Of a stretch of 64,000 bases of DNA, positions 16,478-25,738 are shown one piece after another. Made by a program: the position numbers and the translations under genes. The stretch comes from Stagnihabitans sp038231395. Its GTDB lineage: Bacteria; Pseudomonadota; Alphaproteobacteria; Rhodobacterales; Rhodobacteraceae. Below the pieces are notes generated by a model. The model searched no databases. It had not been told where the DNA came from and worked only from the letters and a program-made list of their open reading frames with translations. Each line of letters begins with the position of its first letter. Position 1 is the stretch's first letter. The stretch is from contig JBBRLL010000007.1 in assembly GCA_038231395.1 (NCBI GenBank), positions 44,382 to 108,381 on the forward strand, in the 5' to 3' direction.

Positions 16478-19400
16478 ATGGCGGACCGAATACTTCTAGG
16501 TGGCGCGCCCGAAGGCTATGACGCCCGGTTGCTGGCCAAAGAGCTCGCGCGCGGTCAGCCCGTGATCCACATCGCCCGCGATGACCGGCGGATGGAGGCG
16601 ATGAGGGTCGCGCTGTCCGTGATGTCGCCGGGCATTGTGGTGCTGGAGTTTCCGGCCTGGGATTGCCTGCCCTATGACCGCGTCTCGCCCAACCCCGACA
16701 TCGGGGCGCGGCGGATGGCCACCTTGGCCGCACTGGCTGCGGGTCTGTCAGCGCCCTTTGTCCTGTTGACCACCCTGAACGCTGCAAATCAACGGATTCC
16801 GGCGCAGTCAGTGCTGGAGAAGGCTTCTTTTGCCGCCGCGGTGGGCGACCGGGTGGACGAGGTGCGGCTGAAACGGTTTCTGGCCAACATGGGGTTTTCG
16901 CCGGTCTCTACCGTCAGCGAACCGGGCGACTACGCCCTGCGCGGCGGTATCGTCGATATCTTCCCACCAGGTCGCGGTTGTCCGGTGCGGCTGGATTTCT
17001 TTGGTGACACACTGGACGGCATCCGGCGGTTTGATCCGGCCACGCAACGCACCACGCAAAAGCTGAAGTCGGTGGAGTTCGCCCCGATGTCAGAGGTGTT
17101 GCTGGACGAGGCTGCGATTGCACGGTTTCGCCAGAATTACCGGGTGGCGTTCGGGGCAGGTGGCTCGGATGACCCGTTGTACGAGGCAGTGACCGCGGGC
17201 CGCAAACATCAGGGAATGGAGCACTGGCTGCCGTTTTTTCATGAACGGCTGGAGACGTTGTTCGACTACCTGCCAAAAGCCTCTGTCATGCTGGATGATC
17301 AGGTGACGGCGGCGCGCTTGTCTCGGTGGGAGGGGATCGAAGACCAATACGACGCCCGCCACGAGGCGATGACAGCAAAGGGGCGGATGGACACGGTCTA
17401 TAAACCCTCCGCGCCAGAATTGCTGTATCTGGACGACGCGGCATGGGAGGCGGCTTTGGCGAGCCACCGCGTGGTACAGCTTTCGCCCCTGTCGCAGGCG
17501 CCCGGCCCCGGTGTTCTGGATGCCGGAGGGCGCATCGGCCGCAGCTTCGCCCCAGAGCGTCAGCAGGAAAGCGTCAGCCTTTTCGGGGCGTTGGCGGAGT
17601 ATCTTCGCGTCGAATTGCGCGAGCGGCACGTGGTGATTGCGTCCTATTCCGACGGAGCACGCGAAAGGCTGAAAGGGCTTCTGGAGGACCAGAAGGTAAA
17701 AGGTGCAAAGGAAATCAAGGACTTCCGCGAGGTACCTGAAGGACACGGCAGCCTGTTTTTGATGGTCTGGGGACTGGATGCGGGCTTTGCGGCGCCGGGC
17801 CTGACCGTCATCTCGGAACAAGACGTGTTGGGCGAACGCATGGTCGGCAAGGTCCGCCGCAAGCGCAAGGCCGACAACTTCCTGCGCGAGGTGGACACCC
17901 TGACGGTCGGCGATTTGGTGGTGCATGTCGAACATGGCGTTGGGCGCTATCTGGGCCTTGAAACCATCACCGCTTTGGGTGCACCCCATGCCTGCGTCGC
18001 CTTGGAATACGCTGAAAACGCTAAGCTTTATCTGCCGGTGGAGAATATCGAACTTCTGTCACGCTATGGGCACGAAGAGGGGCTGTTGGACCGTCTGGGC
18101 GGCGGTGCGTGGCAGGCCAAGAAGGCGAAACTCAAGGAACGCATCCGTGAGATTGCTGACAAACTGATGCGGGTGGCCGCCGAACGCGCCTTGCGGCATG
18201 CGCCGATCTTGGAAGCGCCGCATTCGATCTGGGAGGCGTTTGCCGCGCGCTTCCCCTATCAGGAAACCGACGACCAACTGGCCGCCATCGCCGATGTGGT
18301 CGCCGACCTGGAAAAAGGCTCACCCATGGACCGGCTGATCGTCGGCGATGTGGGCTTTGGCAAGACCGAGGTTGCGATGCGCGCGGCCTTTGTTGCGGCC
18401 TTGTCAGGGCAACAGGTGGCGGTGATCTGCCCCACAACACTTTTGGCCCGCCAGCATCATCGCAGCTTTGTCGAACGGTTTCGGGGATTTAACATATCCA
18501 TCAAACCCTTGTCGCGCTTTGTCAGCACCAAGGATGCCAATGCCAATCGGGCCGGGATGGCAGATGGCTCGGTTGATATCGTCATCGGTACCCATGCCTT
18601 GCTGGCCAAGGGGATCAGCTTCAAGACCCTTGGTCTGATGGTGATTGATGAAGAGCAGCACTTTGGCGTCAGCCACAAGGAACGCTTGAAAGAGATGCGG
18701 TCAGAGGTGCATGTGCTGACCCTGACCGCGACGCCGATCCCCCGGACGCTGCAACTTTCCCTGACCGGGGTGCGCGATCTGTCGATCATTGCGACGCCGC
18801 CGGTCGACCGTCTGTCGATCCGCACCTATGTGTCCGAGTTCGACACCATCACCATCCGCGAAGCGTTGCTGCGCGAACATTATCGTGGCGGGCAAAGCTT
18901 TTACGTGGTGCCGCGCATCTCTGACCTGCACGAGATCGAGGATTTCCTGAAAAACCACGTCCCGGAAGTCACTTATTGCATCGCACACGGTCAACTTGCT
19001 GCGGGCGAACTGGATGACCGGATGAACCAGTTCTACGACGGCAAATACGACGTGCTTCTGGCGACCACGATTGTGGAATCGGGTCTGGATATTCCCACCG
19101 CCAACACGATGATCGTGCATCGGGCTGACATGTTCGGCCTGTCACAGCTGTATCAGATCCGCGGTCGGGTCGGGCGTTCAAAAACCCGGGCCTATGCCTA
19201 CCTGACCACCAAACCGCGTGCGCCGCTGACCCCGCAAGCCACCAAACGGCTGCGGCTGCTGGGCAGCATGGATAACCTTGGGGCGGGGTTCAATCTCGCC
19301 TCCCACGACCTTGACCTCAGGGGGGCTGGCAACCTGCTGGGTGAGGAACAATCGGGTCATATCAAAGAGGTAGGCTACGAACTTTACCAACAGATGTTGG

Positions 19401-19918
19401 AAGAAACCATCGCCAAGATCAAATCGGGCGAGTTGCAGGGGCTGTCGCCCTTGGATGATAGCTGGTCACCGCAGATCAACCTTTCGGTGCCTGTGATGAT
19501 CCCGGAGGACTACATCCCCGACCTTGACGTGCGCCTTGGCCTGTATCGCCGCCTGTCCAACCTTGGCGCCAAGGTGGAGCTGGAGGGTTTTGCGGCGGAG
19601 TTGATTGACCGTTTTGGCCCGCTGCCCAAAGAGGTGAACACCCTCATGGTCATCGTGCGCATCAAGGCCCTGTGCAAGATGGCGGGCGTCTCTCGGCTGG
19701 ATGTTGGACCAAAGGGCGCCAACGTGCAGTTCCACAACGACAAATACGCCAATCCGGCCGGGTTGGTTGAATTTGTGAAGGCGCAGGGCCCTGCCGCGCG
19801 GATTGTCGGCAACAAGATCGTCCTGATCGGCGACATGAAGACCGAGGCGGAGCGGATCAAAGGCGCGTTCAACATCGCAAAGGAATTGGCCGAAAAGGCC
19901 AAGGTGATCAAGGGCTAA
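16478..19918 (+). CDS. mfd: Transcription-repair coupling factor Mfd
   Basis: A DNA translocase that removes RNA polymerase stalled at lesions and recruits UvrA. The 1146 residues equal the normal length. The N-terminal part is the UvrB-like module (VLEFPAWDCLPYDRVSPNP, ALRGGIVDIFPPG). An RNA polymerase interaction domain begins near residue 475 (LTVGDLVVHVEHGVGRYLGLE). The superfamily 2 helicase core has Walker A GDVGFGKTE (623-631), DEEQ motif II (724-727), TLTATPIPRTLQ, and motif VI in QIRGRVGRS. The C-terminal TRCF domain contains VPVMIPEDYIPDLDVRLGLYRRL. All expected parts are present without interruption. The start is an ATG three bases after the preceding gene. Confidence 0.98.
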   Translation: MADRILLGGAPEGYDARLLAKELARGQPVIHIARDDRRMEAMRVALSVMSPGIVVLEFPAWDCLPYDRVSPNPDIGARRMATLAALAAGLSAPFVLLTTLNAANQRIPAQSVLEKASFAAAVGDRVDEVRLKRFLANMGFSPVSTVSEPGDYALRGGIVDIFPPGRGCPVRLDFFGDTLDGIRRFDPATQRTTQKLKSVEFAPMSEVLLDEAAIARFRQNYRVAFGAGGSDDPLYEAVTAGRKHQGMEHWLPFFHERLETLFDYLPKASVMLDDQVTAARLSRWEGIEDQYDARHEAMTAKGRMDTVYKPSAPELLYLDDAAWEAALASHRVVQLSPLSQAPGPGVLDAGGRIGRSFAPERQQESVSLFGALAEYLRVELRERHVVIASYSDGARERLKGLLEDQKVKGAKEIKDFREVPEGHGSLFLMVWGLDAGFAAPGLTVISEQDVLGERMVGKVRRKRKADNFLREVDTLTVGDLVVHVEHGVGRYLGLETITALGAPHACVALEYAENAKLYLPVENIELLSRYGHEEGLLDRLGGGAWQAKKAKLKERIREIADKLMRVAAERALRHAPILEAPHSIWEAFAARFPYQETDDQLAAIADVVADLEKGSPMDRLIVGDVGFGKTEVAMRAAFVAALSGQQVAVICPTTLLARQHHRSFVERFRGFNISIKPLSRFVSTKDANANRAGMADGSVDIVIGTHALLAKGISFKTLGLMVIDEEQHFGVSHKERLKEMRSEVHVLTLTATPIPRTLQLSLTGVRDLSIIATPPVDRLSIRTYVSEFDTITIREALLREHYRGGQSFYVVPRISDLHEIEDFLKNHVPEVTYCIAHGQLAAGELDDRMNQFYDGKYDVLLATTIVESGLDIPTANTMIVHRADMFGLSQLYQIRGRVGRSKTRAYAYLTTKPRAPLTPQATKRLRLLGSMDNLGAGFNLASHDLDLRGAGNLLGEEQSGHIKEVGYELYQQMLEETIAKIKSGELQGLSPLDDSWSPQINLSVPVMIPEDYIPDLDVRLGLYRRLSNLGAKVELEGFAAELIDRFGPLPKEVNTLMVIVRIKALCKMAGVSRLDVGPKGANVQFHNDKYANPAGLVEFVKAQGPAARIVGNKIVLIGDMKTEAERIKGAFNIAKELAEKAKVIKG

Positions 19919-19948
19919 GCGCGGTAGTTTGAGGCAGCCGTTCAGCGG

Positions 19949-19963
19949 ACCCGGCTTGCGGGT
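19949..19963. terminator. Weak hairpin downstream of mfd
   Basis: ACCCG-GCTTG-CGGGT forms a five-base stem with a five-base loop, 30 bases after the mfd stop, followed by TTCACA rather than a clear T-tract. It may contribute to termination between mfd and the convergent MFS gene. Confidence 0.28.
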
Positions 19964-20063
19964 TTCACACCCCTCAATTAGCAGCTTCTTCTCTGGACAG
20001 CAGCAAACTGCACCCACCCGTGGGATATTTAGGAACTGATGCAACGGTAAGACGCGGTCGTCT

Positions 20064-21338
20064 TCAGATCGGCCGCTTTTTGACTTGGACCATCAGGATC
20101 AGGGCGAGAATGGAGAACGCCATGACGGCGCTGAGCAAGGGGATCGGGGTGCCGTTGAAGGCCTGACCCACCGGAATTGCGATGGCGGCCGCCGCGACGG
20201 TGGAGATCGCAGTGATGACCGATGCGGCGAAGCCTGCGATATGGCCAAGATCCTCCATTGCCAAAGCGCTCAGGTTGCCCATCGTAAGACCCATCATGGC
20301 AAACAGGCCAATCGCCCAGATCATGAAGAGGATGAAGGCGAGCCAGATTGGCAAAGCACCAGAAGCGATGCTGACCAGCACCACGAAGGTCAGCGCCACC
20401 TGAGCCACGTAGGTCGCAACCAGCACGCGGCGCATCCCAAGCCGCACCACGACACGCGAGTTGATGAACGACCCGCTCATAGCGCACAGGGCGATGACGG
20501 TGAACCAGATCGGAAAGGTGTCGGCCTTGTTGAAATATTGCTCGAATACACCTTGGATCGAGGAGAGTTGCGAGAAAAGGCACGACAGGGTCAAGGTCTG
20601 GCAAAGCGTGGTCAGAACGGCGGTGCGGTGGTGGAACAGTTCTGTGACAGCGCTCCACAACAAAGCGACCTGCAGGGGGCGGCGGGCTGCGGGCGGCAGC
20701 GTTTCGGGTTGGCGCAGGAACAGCCATGTGTTCATCGTCAGCGAAAACACCATGATCACAAGGAAAATATCGCGCCAGCCGGCGACCAGCAAGACGCCCT
20801 TGCCCATCAAGGGGGCGACGGCTGGCACCAAAGTGAAGACCATCATCACGAAAGAGATGATCCGCGCCATATCGCTGCCTCTGTACAAGTCGCGCACCAA
20901 AGCGGTGCCGACGGCGCGTGGTCCGGCGGCACCAAGACCCATCAGGACGCGGGCGATCAGCAGGGTTTCCAGCGATGGGGCAGCAAAGCACAAGGCGGCG
21001 GCGAGGATGTAGATGACTGCGCAACCGATCAGCACCGGCTTGCGGCCAAACGCGTCTGACAGGGGGCCAGTGATCAGCGTGCCAAAGCCCATGCCCAGAA
21101 CGAAGCTTGTCACCACAAGCTGGGCAAGGTTGGGGCTGGCCGGCGAAAGTTCTGCCGCGATGGTGGGCAAGGCCGGCAGCATCGAGTCGATGGCGATAGC
21201 GACCGTGGCGAACAGCATGGCAATCAGCGCCACAAACTCGCGCTGCGACACGGATTTAGGTGACGCCGATTTTGGCGAAACCGATTTTGGCGGTACCCGT
21301 TTTGGCGAGGCGGCCTTGGGCGACATTATGTCAGACAT
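20064..21338 (-). CDS. Bcr/CflA-type MFS drug efflux transporter with SPK-repeat N-terminus
   Basis: An inner-membrane antiporter of 424 residues and 12 predicted helices. MLPALPTIAAELS (53-65) and GPLSDAFGRKPVLIG (the MFS A-like motif in loop 2-3) mark the Bcr/CflA drug:proton group; the substrate is unknown. Residues 6-30 are five near-repeats of a five-residue unit (SPKAA SPKRV PPKSV SPKSA SPKSV) before the first helix, an unusual basic cytoplasmic extension. An internal start after the repeat is unlikely because the ATG used here overlaps the frnE stop by eight bases, indicating coupling with the upstream gene. Confidence 0.9.
   Translation of the reverse strand: MSDIMSPKAASPKRVPPKSVSPKSASPKSVSQREFVALIAMLFATVAIAIDSMLPALPTIAAELSPASPNLAQLVVTSFVLGMGFGTLITGPLSDAFGRKPVLIGCAVIYILAAALCFAAPSLETLLIARVLMGLGAAGPRAVGTALVRDLYRGSDMARIISFVMMVFTLVPAVAPLMGKGVLLVAGWRDIFLVIMVFSLTMNTWLFLRQPETLPPAARRPLQVALLWSAVTELFHHRTAVLTTLCQTLTLSCLFSQLSSIQGVFEQYFNKADTFPIWFTVIALCAMSGSFINSRVVVRLGMRRVLVATYVAQVALTFVVLVSIASGALPIWLAFILFMIWAIGLFAMMGLTMGNLSALAMEDLGHIAGFAASVITAISTVAAAAIAIPVGQAFNGTPIPLLSAVMAFSILALILMVQVKKRPI
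21249..21323. repeat. 15-bp tandem repeat (five imperfect copies) within the MFS gene
   Basis: Five imperfect 15-base units encode the (S/P)PKxx repeats at residues 6-30 of the transporter. Units such as CCGATTTTGGCGAAA and CCGATTTTGGCGGTA (plus strand) are nearly identical at the DNA level. This implies recent slippage expansion and possible length variation among strains. Confidence 0.75.
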
Positions 21339-21990
21339 TGGCGGCCGTGGCGGTCTGGGCGGACAACTTGGCCAGTTCGTCGATCACCTGACCCCACATT
21401 TCAGGTGGTTGCGCGCCGGACAGAACATATTGATTGGCGATCACGAAGGTCGGCACCGCGTTGACGCCGCGCTGGCGGGAATGCGCCTCACGCGAACTGA
21501 TCAGATCCAGGTCGGCATCGGAAGCCAGAAGGCGCGCGGCCACGTCGCGCTCCATCCCGGCCTCGGCCCCCAGATCGGCCAGCACGTTCAGATCGCCAAT
21601 ATCGCGGCCATCGACCCAATAGGCGCGCATCAGCGCAGAAACCATCGCGGCTTGCCGTCCCTCCAGCCCGGCCCAATGGATCATCCGGTGGGCGTTCAGC
21701 GTGTTGGGGATGCGCTGCGGCACGTCCGGGTCCATCTTGGACCCGGCCTCAGCCGCCATATCCTTGAGGCGTTGGTGGATCTGATCCAGCTTTGCCGTAC
21801 CGCCGAACCGGGCGGCCAGATAGTCGCGTTTGGCCACGCCTTCCGCCGGCATTTCGGGGTTCAGCTGAAACGGATGCCATTCAATTTCAAAGCCGTGTCC
21901 GGGGTGCGCCGCAAGTGCGCGTTCCAGATTGGCCTTGCCCAGATAGCACCAAGGGCAGACTGGGTCAGAGAATATATCCAGTTTGGTCAT
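21331..21990 (-). CDS. FrnE-like DsbA family oxidoreductase
   Basis: A thioredoxin-fold protein of 219 residues. The N-terminus TKLDIFSDPVCPWC carries the active-site CPWC (Cys12, Cys15), followed by the helical insertion of the DsbA/FrnE (2-hydroxychromene-2-carboxylate isomerase-like) family, and VNAVPTFVIANQYVLSGAQP contains the cis-proline segment VPTF. No signal peptide is seen, so it should be cytoplasmic, as for other FrnE proteins. The start at 21990 is chosen because GAGG lies nine bases upstream and the motif begins there; the frame is open for 19 more codons upstream. It is co-transcribed with the MFS transporter downstream. A role in oxidative stress is known for some relatives, not shown here. 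Confidence 0.9.
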   Translation of the reverse strand: MTKLDIFSDPVCPWCYLGKANLERALAAHPGHGFEIEWHPFQLNPEMPAEGVAKRDYLAARFGGTAKLDQIHQRLKDMAAEAGSKMDPDVPQRIPNTLNAHRMIHWAGLEGRQAAMVSALMRAYWVDGRDIGDLNVLADLGAEAGMERDVAARLLASDADLDLISSREAHSRQRGVNAVPTFVIANQYVLSGAQPPEMWGQVIDELAKLSAQTATAANV

Positions 21991-22097
21991 GGCAGCCTCG
22001 ACGATTTGGTTTGCGCCTGTTTCGGTCCGATATCGCCGGAAGGTCAAGCGGTATTGCTGTGATAAACGGTGCGTTGGCGCGCAGAACCTCCGCCGTT

Positions 22098-23318
22098 TCA
22101 GGCCAAGGCTGCGTCCTTGGGTCGCAGCGCCAACCAGATGAGCGCCCCGCCCGCCAGAACCAGAAACGGCAGCATCGCCATGTTGACCGATTGCCAGCCC
22201 GCTTGAACCGACCCGCCAGAGCAGTTCATCAGCCCACCCGAGGAGAAGCTGGCCAGCGTGACACCTCCGAACACGATGAAATCATTCATACCCTGCATGC
22301 GGCCCCGTTCGGCAGCCGTATGCGACGCGGTCAGCATCGTGGTCGCACCGATGAAGCCAAAGTTCCAGCCGATGCCCAACAAGATCAGGGCGCCAAAGAA
22401 ATTCTCCAACTGCACGCCCTGCATCGCCACCAGCCCGGCACAGGCGAGGATCACGAGGCCGATTGCCATCACCTTCTCCACCCCGATCCGGCTGATGACC
22501 TGCCCGGTGAAGAACGAGGGCATGAACATTGCCAGAACATGCGCCATCACCACGTTGGCCGCGTCCGCCGTGTGATACCCGCAGCCCACGACCGCCATGG
22601 GCGACGAGGTCATCACCAGGTTCATCAGGGCGTAAGATACCGTGGCCACGATGACCGCCACAAGGATGCGCGGCGACCGCAAAAGCTCCATCCGCGACCG
22701 GCCTTCCATCGTGCCAGTGTGACGCATTGGTTTGGGGATATTCAGGGCGGCAAACAGAAAGACACCCACGCAATTCAGCGCAATCACCGTCAGGTAGGTG
22801 CCCAGAAACGGCACCGCCATGCCTTGAGCGGTCAGTTTGACCAGCTGCGGCCCGGTGATGGCAGAGATCAGTCCGCCCGCCAGCACCCAGGAAATCGCTT
22901 TGGGCCGGAACGCCTCCGACGCGGTATCAGCGGCGGCAAAACGGAAAAAACCCTGCGAGGATTGGTAAATCCCCGCCATGAAGGCCCCCAGCAGAAACAA
23001 CGGGAAAGAGGCGATGGCCAGACCCCAAGCCGAAATCCCGCCGCCCAAAGCCCCACCAATCGTGCCCAGCACAAAGCCCGCCCGACGCCCATAGCGCGCC
23101 ATGATCGCCGACATCGGGTTGGCCGCCAGCATTGAACCTATCACCATCAGGCTGATCGGCAGCGTGGCAAGGCAGGCATTCGGTGCAAGCTGCTTGCCAG
23201 CCAGCCCGCCTACGATAAAGATCATCGGAAGCTGCGCCCCAAGGATGGCTTGTGCGGCAACCAGAACCAGAACGTTGCGCTTGGCAACAGCATCAGAGGC
23301 GTTTTCCATGACCGACAT
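22098..23318 (-). CDS. MFS transporter
   Basis: A 406-residue inner-membrane protein with about 12 hydrophobic segments and no recognisable soluble domain. The loop 2-3 segment MARYGRRAGFVLG resembles MFS motif A, and PKPMRHTG lies in the central loop. The C-terminus (ERGRMQGMNDFIVFGGVTLASFSSGG) matches YfmO/YcaD-like MFS proteins of Rhodobacteraceae. The substrate is unknown. The ATG at 23318 is preferred since the upstream open frame would overlap the divergent glycosylase gene; ATG at 23309 is also possible. The interval to that gene is 57 bases, so the promoters must overlap. Confidence 0.85.
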   Translation of the reverse strand: MSVMENASDAVAKRNVLVLVAAQAILGAQLPMIFIVGGLAGKQLAPNACLATLPISLMVIGSMLAANPMSAIMARYGRRAGFVLGTIGGALGGGISAWGLAIASFPLFLLGAFMAGIYQSSQGFFRFAAADTASEAFRPKAISWVLAGGLISAITGPQLVKLTAQGMAVPFLGTYLTVIALNCVGVFLFAALNIPKPMRHTGTMEGRSRMELLRSPRILVAVIVATVSYALMNLVMTSSPMAVVGCGYHTADAANVVMAHVLAMFMPSFFTGQVISRIGVEKVMAIGLVILACAGLVAMQGVQLENFFGALILLGIGWNFGFIGATTMLTASHTAAERGRMQGMNDFIVFGGVTLASFSSGGLMNCSGGSVQAGWQSVNMAMLPFLVLAGGALIWLALRPKDAALA

Positions 23319-23375
23319 GCGTAGGCAAACCTCTGGGTGGGGGCAAGGGCGAAAGCCGCGCTTGGGTGAGTTTCG

Positions 23376-24005
23376 GTGATTGGGCGCATCATCATCGGCC
23401 CCGATTGCGTGGCCGAAGGTGCCGACTGGTTGGCGCGCAATCATCCGGCAATGGCAAAAATCCTCTTGGAAACCGGGCCTTTGCCGCTACGGCGTGGTCC
23501 GGATGGGTTTGCGGCCCTGTTGGATGCGATCGTGGGGCAGCAAGTCTCTGTGGCCTCTGCCCGCGCGATATGGGGCCGGTTGGAGGCGGCTGGTCTGACC
23601 GTTGAGGATGGGGTTGCCGAAGCGGGCATAGATCACTTGCGAAGCGTCGGCCTGTCGCGGCAAAAAGCGCGATACGCCAAGGCTTTGGCCGACGCCCGGC
23701 TGGACTATGCTGGGCTGCGCACCGCCCCGGATGCCGAAGTGATGGCCATCCTGACTGCCGTTCCGGGGATCGGCCGCTGGACCGCCGAAATCTATACCAT
23801 GTTCGCCCTTGGCCGCGCCGATGTTTTTGCGCCCGGCGACCTTGCCTTGCAGGAGGCGGCCCGGGTGGCATTTGGTCTGGCGGAACGCCCGTCGGCCAAA
23901 GCCATGGCAGCGCTGGCCGAAGTGTGGAGTCCTTGGCGGGCAGTTGCGGCCCGCGCATTGTGGGCCTACTACCGCGTGGCAAAATCACGCGAGGGCATCA
24001 GATGA
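23376..24005 (+). CDS. DNA-3-methyladenine glycosylase II (AlkA-like, HhH-GPD)
   Basis: A base-excision repair enzyme removing alkylated purines. The 209 residues contain the HhH-GPD fold: AIVGQQVSVASARAIWGRL (51-69), the helix-hairpin-helix LTAVPGIGRWTAEIYTMF (126-143) and the catalytic Asp155 in FAPGDLALQE (151-160). No iron-sulfur cysteine cluster is present, as expected for AlkA rather than Nth/MutY. It is shorter than E. coli AlkA because the N-terminal beta-domain is missing, as in other compact bacterial enzymes. The start is GTG at 23376. The stop overlaps the next gene by four bases (ATGA). Confidence 0.92.
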   Translation: MIGRIIIGPDCVAEGADWLARNHPAMAKILLETGPLPLRRGPDGFAALLDAIVGQQVSVASARAIWGRLEAAGLTVEDGVAEAGIDHLRSVGLSRQKARYAKALADARLDYAGLRTAPDAEVMAILTAVPGIGRWTAEIYTMFALGRADVFAPGDLALQEAARVAFGLAERPSAKAMAALAEVWSPWRAVAARALWAYYRVAKSREGIR

Positions 24006-24664
24006 CACGGGTTCTTCGATTCGGCCGCAAACCGGCCTTGAACGGGCAAGCCAAAAGTCTGGTTGTGTTTTTGCATGGTTACGGCGCGGATGGTGCCGAT
24101 CTGTTGGGCCTCGCAGATATGCTGGCACCGCATTTGCCCGACACTGCCTTTGTGGCACCCGACGCCGCCGAGCGTATCCCCGGCGCGCCCTTTGGCCTGC
24201 AATGGTTTGCCATTCCGCGTTTTGACGGCTCCAGTCGGGAGGTGGCTGAGGCGGGGCTGCAACGATCGACCGATGACCTTAATACCTTTCTGGATCAAAG
24301 GGTGGCTTACGAGAAGGTCGGTCCGCAGGTACTTGCGGTGATTGGCTTTTCACAAGGTGCCATGATGGCGTTGCATGTGGCGCCGCGCAGGGATGTGGCG
24401 ATGGCTGCCGTGATCGCAATCTCTGGCCAACTTCTGCATCCTGAACGTCTGACCGCCGAAACCAGGGTCAAGCCACCGGTTCTGGTGATGCATGGCGACG
24501 AAGATCAGGTGGTCGATTTCAGCGAAATGACCGCCGTCTGCAACGCGCTGGTTGCCGCCGGTTTCGACACTTACGGCCATGTCATGGAGGGGTCCGGCCA
24601 CGGCATTGCGCAAGATGGCCTGCAAAAGGCGCTGGCTTTCCTGAAGAAAACTTTGCCGCGCTGA
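24002..24664 (+). CDS. Phospholipase/carboxylesterase family alpha/beta hydrolase
   Basis: A cytoplasmic serine hydrolase of 220 residues. The oxyanion-hole segment is VFLHGYGADGADL (22-34). The catalytic triad is Ser117 in GFSQGA, Asp168 in HGDEDQVV and His200 in GSGHGI. The family includes lysophospholipases and short-chain carboxylesterases; the natural substrate is unknown. The start ATG overlaps the glycosylase stop and is the first residue of the conserved part (MTRVLRFGRK). It is convergent with the glucokinase gene, 111 bases away, with no strong terminator in between. Confidence 0.92.
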   Translation: MTRVLRFGRKPALNGQAKSLVVFLHGYGADGADLLGLADMLAPHLPDTAFVAPDAAERIPGAPFGLQWFAIPRFDGSSREVAEAGLQRSTDDLNTFLDQRVAYEKVGPQVLAVIGFSQGAMMALHVAPRRDVAMAAVIAISGQLLHPERLTAETRVKPPVLVMHGDEDQVVDFSEMTAVCNALVAAGFDTYGHVMEGSGHGIAQDGLQKALAFLKKTLPR

Positions 24665-24775
24665 TCAGTTCATGTGGCAGGTGAGAATAGACCGGTAAGC
24701 CTATGATATTATTCCATTAGCGCCAAAATCTTGCCCGTGCCGCCGGTCTGCACGCGAGGATCCTGGTGTTCAAAC

Positions 24776-25738
24776 TCAACCCTGCCCACCATTCGCAAGA
24801 TAGGCCGCGCAGCCGGTGAGGGCGGCGTAATCATCCTCGACCACCCAGACCGGAAACGTGGTCAGGAAATCGTGGAAGCGGCCCTTGTCGGTCAGACTGT
24901 CAGCCAGACCCATGGGCGCCATATAGGTTGTCAAGGCGCGCGCCATGCCGCCGATCAGAAAAATTCCGCCATAGGGCAGATGGATCAGCGCGAGGTTTCC
25001 GAGGGTCGAGCCGAGGACGTGGATATAGAGCCGCGCCGCCTCGACCGCCAAAGCGCCACCAGCGGCAAGTTCCGCCATGATATCAGCCGATTTCAACAGC
25101 TTGGGGGTGCCGGCCTCGTGCGAAACGAAGGCATAGACATGTTCCAGACCACGGCCCGCCAAAGCGTCCTCGACGCCGGCAAAACCATGGGCGTGGTCGC
25201 CTGTTGTCTCGATGAACTGGGCGAGAGCCAAGTCGCGGGCATTGCGGATCGGCATCGACGCATGACCGCATTCCGATGGCGGCACCACGCGGCCCCAAGG
25301 TGTATTGTGAACCGGAGCCGCATTAACTCCGGTCCCCAACCCCACGACAAGCATGGAGGAATTGGGAACTGCACTGCCCGGAACAATCGGGCGCAAGTAT
25401 TCCGGTGCGATATGGCCAAGCGCCTGACCTTGCGCTTGCAGATCGTTCAGGATCGCCACTTTGGTAGCGCCGGTGGCGCGTGTCAGCAGGCCATGGTCGA
25501 TGATCCAGGACAGGTTGGTCATCTCTGCCACGCCATTTTTAACCGGACCGGCGGCGGCAACACAGGCACCTTCGACGGAAACGATCCCAGCATCTTTCAG
25601 ATAGCGGGTCAGGATCGGCTCCAGACCCTCATAGTCGGCATTCGAGAATTTGGCGACCGAGTTCGACCGCACCACTTTGCCGTCCGCCAATGCCACACGC
25701 GTGTTGGTGCCGCCGATGTCGGCAAGAATGGTGGTCAT
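24776..25738 (-). CDS. glk: Glucokinase
   Basis: This enzyme phosphorylates glucose with ATP to glucose 6-phosphate. It has 320 residues, matching the bacterial Glk (non-ROK) family. The ATP phosphate-binding motif is LADIGGTNTRVALA (5-18). The catalytic-Asp segment is AILNDLQAQG, GLGTGVNAAPV is the second phosphate motif, and PSECGHASMP matches the family signature. It is the last gene of a three-gene operon with a GH1 beta-glucosidase and a LacI regulator; the start overlaps the glucosidase stop (ATGA). Glucose released by the glucosidase is its obvious substrate. Confidence 0.95.
   Translation of the reverse strand: MTTILADIGGTNTRVALADGKVVRSNSVAKFSNADYEGLEPILTRYLKDAGIVSVEGACVAAAGPVKNGVAEMTNLSWIIDHGLLTRATGATKVAILNDLQAQGQALGHIAPEYLRPIVPGSAVPNSSMLVVGLGTGVNAAPVHNTPWGRVVPPSECGHASMPIRNARDLALAQFIETTGDHAHGFAGVEDALAGRGLEHVYAFVSHEAGTPKLLKSADIMAELAAGGALAVEAARLYIHVLGSTLGNLALIHLPYGGIFLIGGMARALTTYMAPMGLADSLTDKGRFHDFLTTFPVWVVEDDYAALTGCAAYLANGGQG

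Noticed and set aside
21792..23135. 447-codon plus-strand frame opposite the MFS and FrnE genes
   Set aside because: Very Arg/His/Gln-rich, spans two real genes on the other strand.
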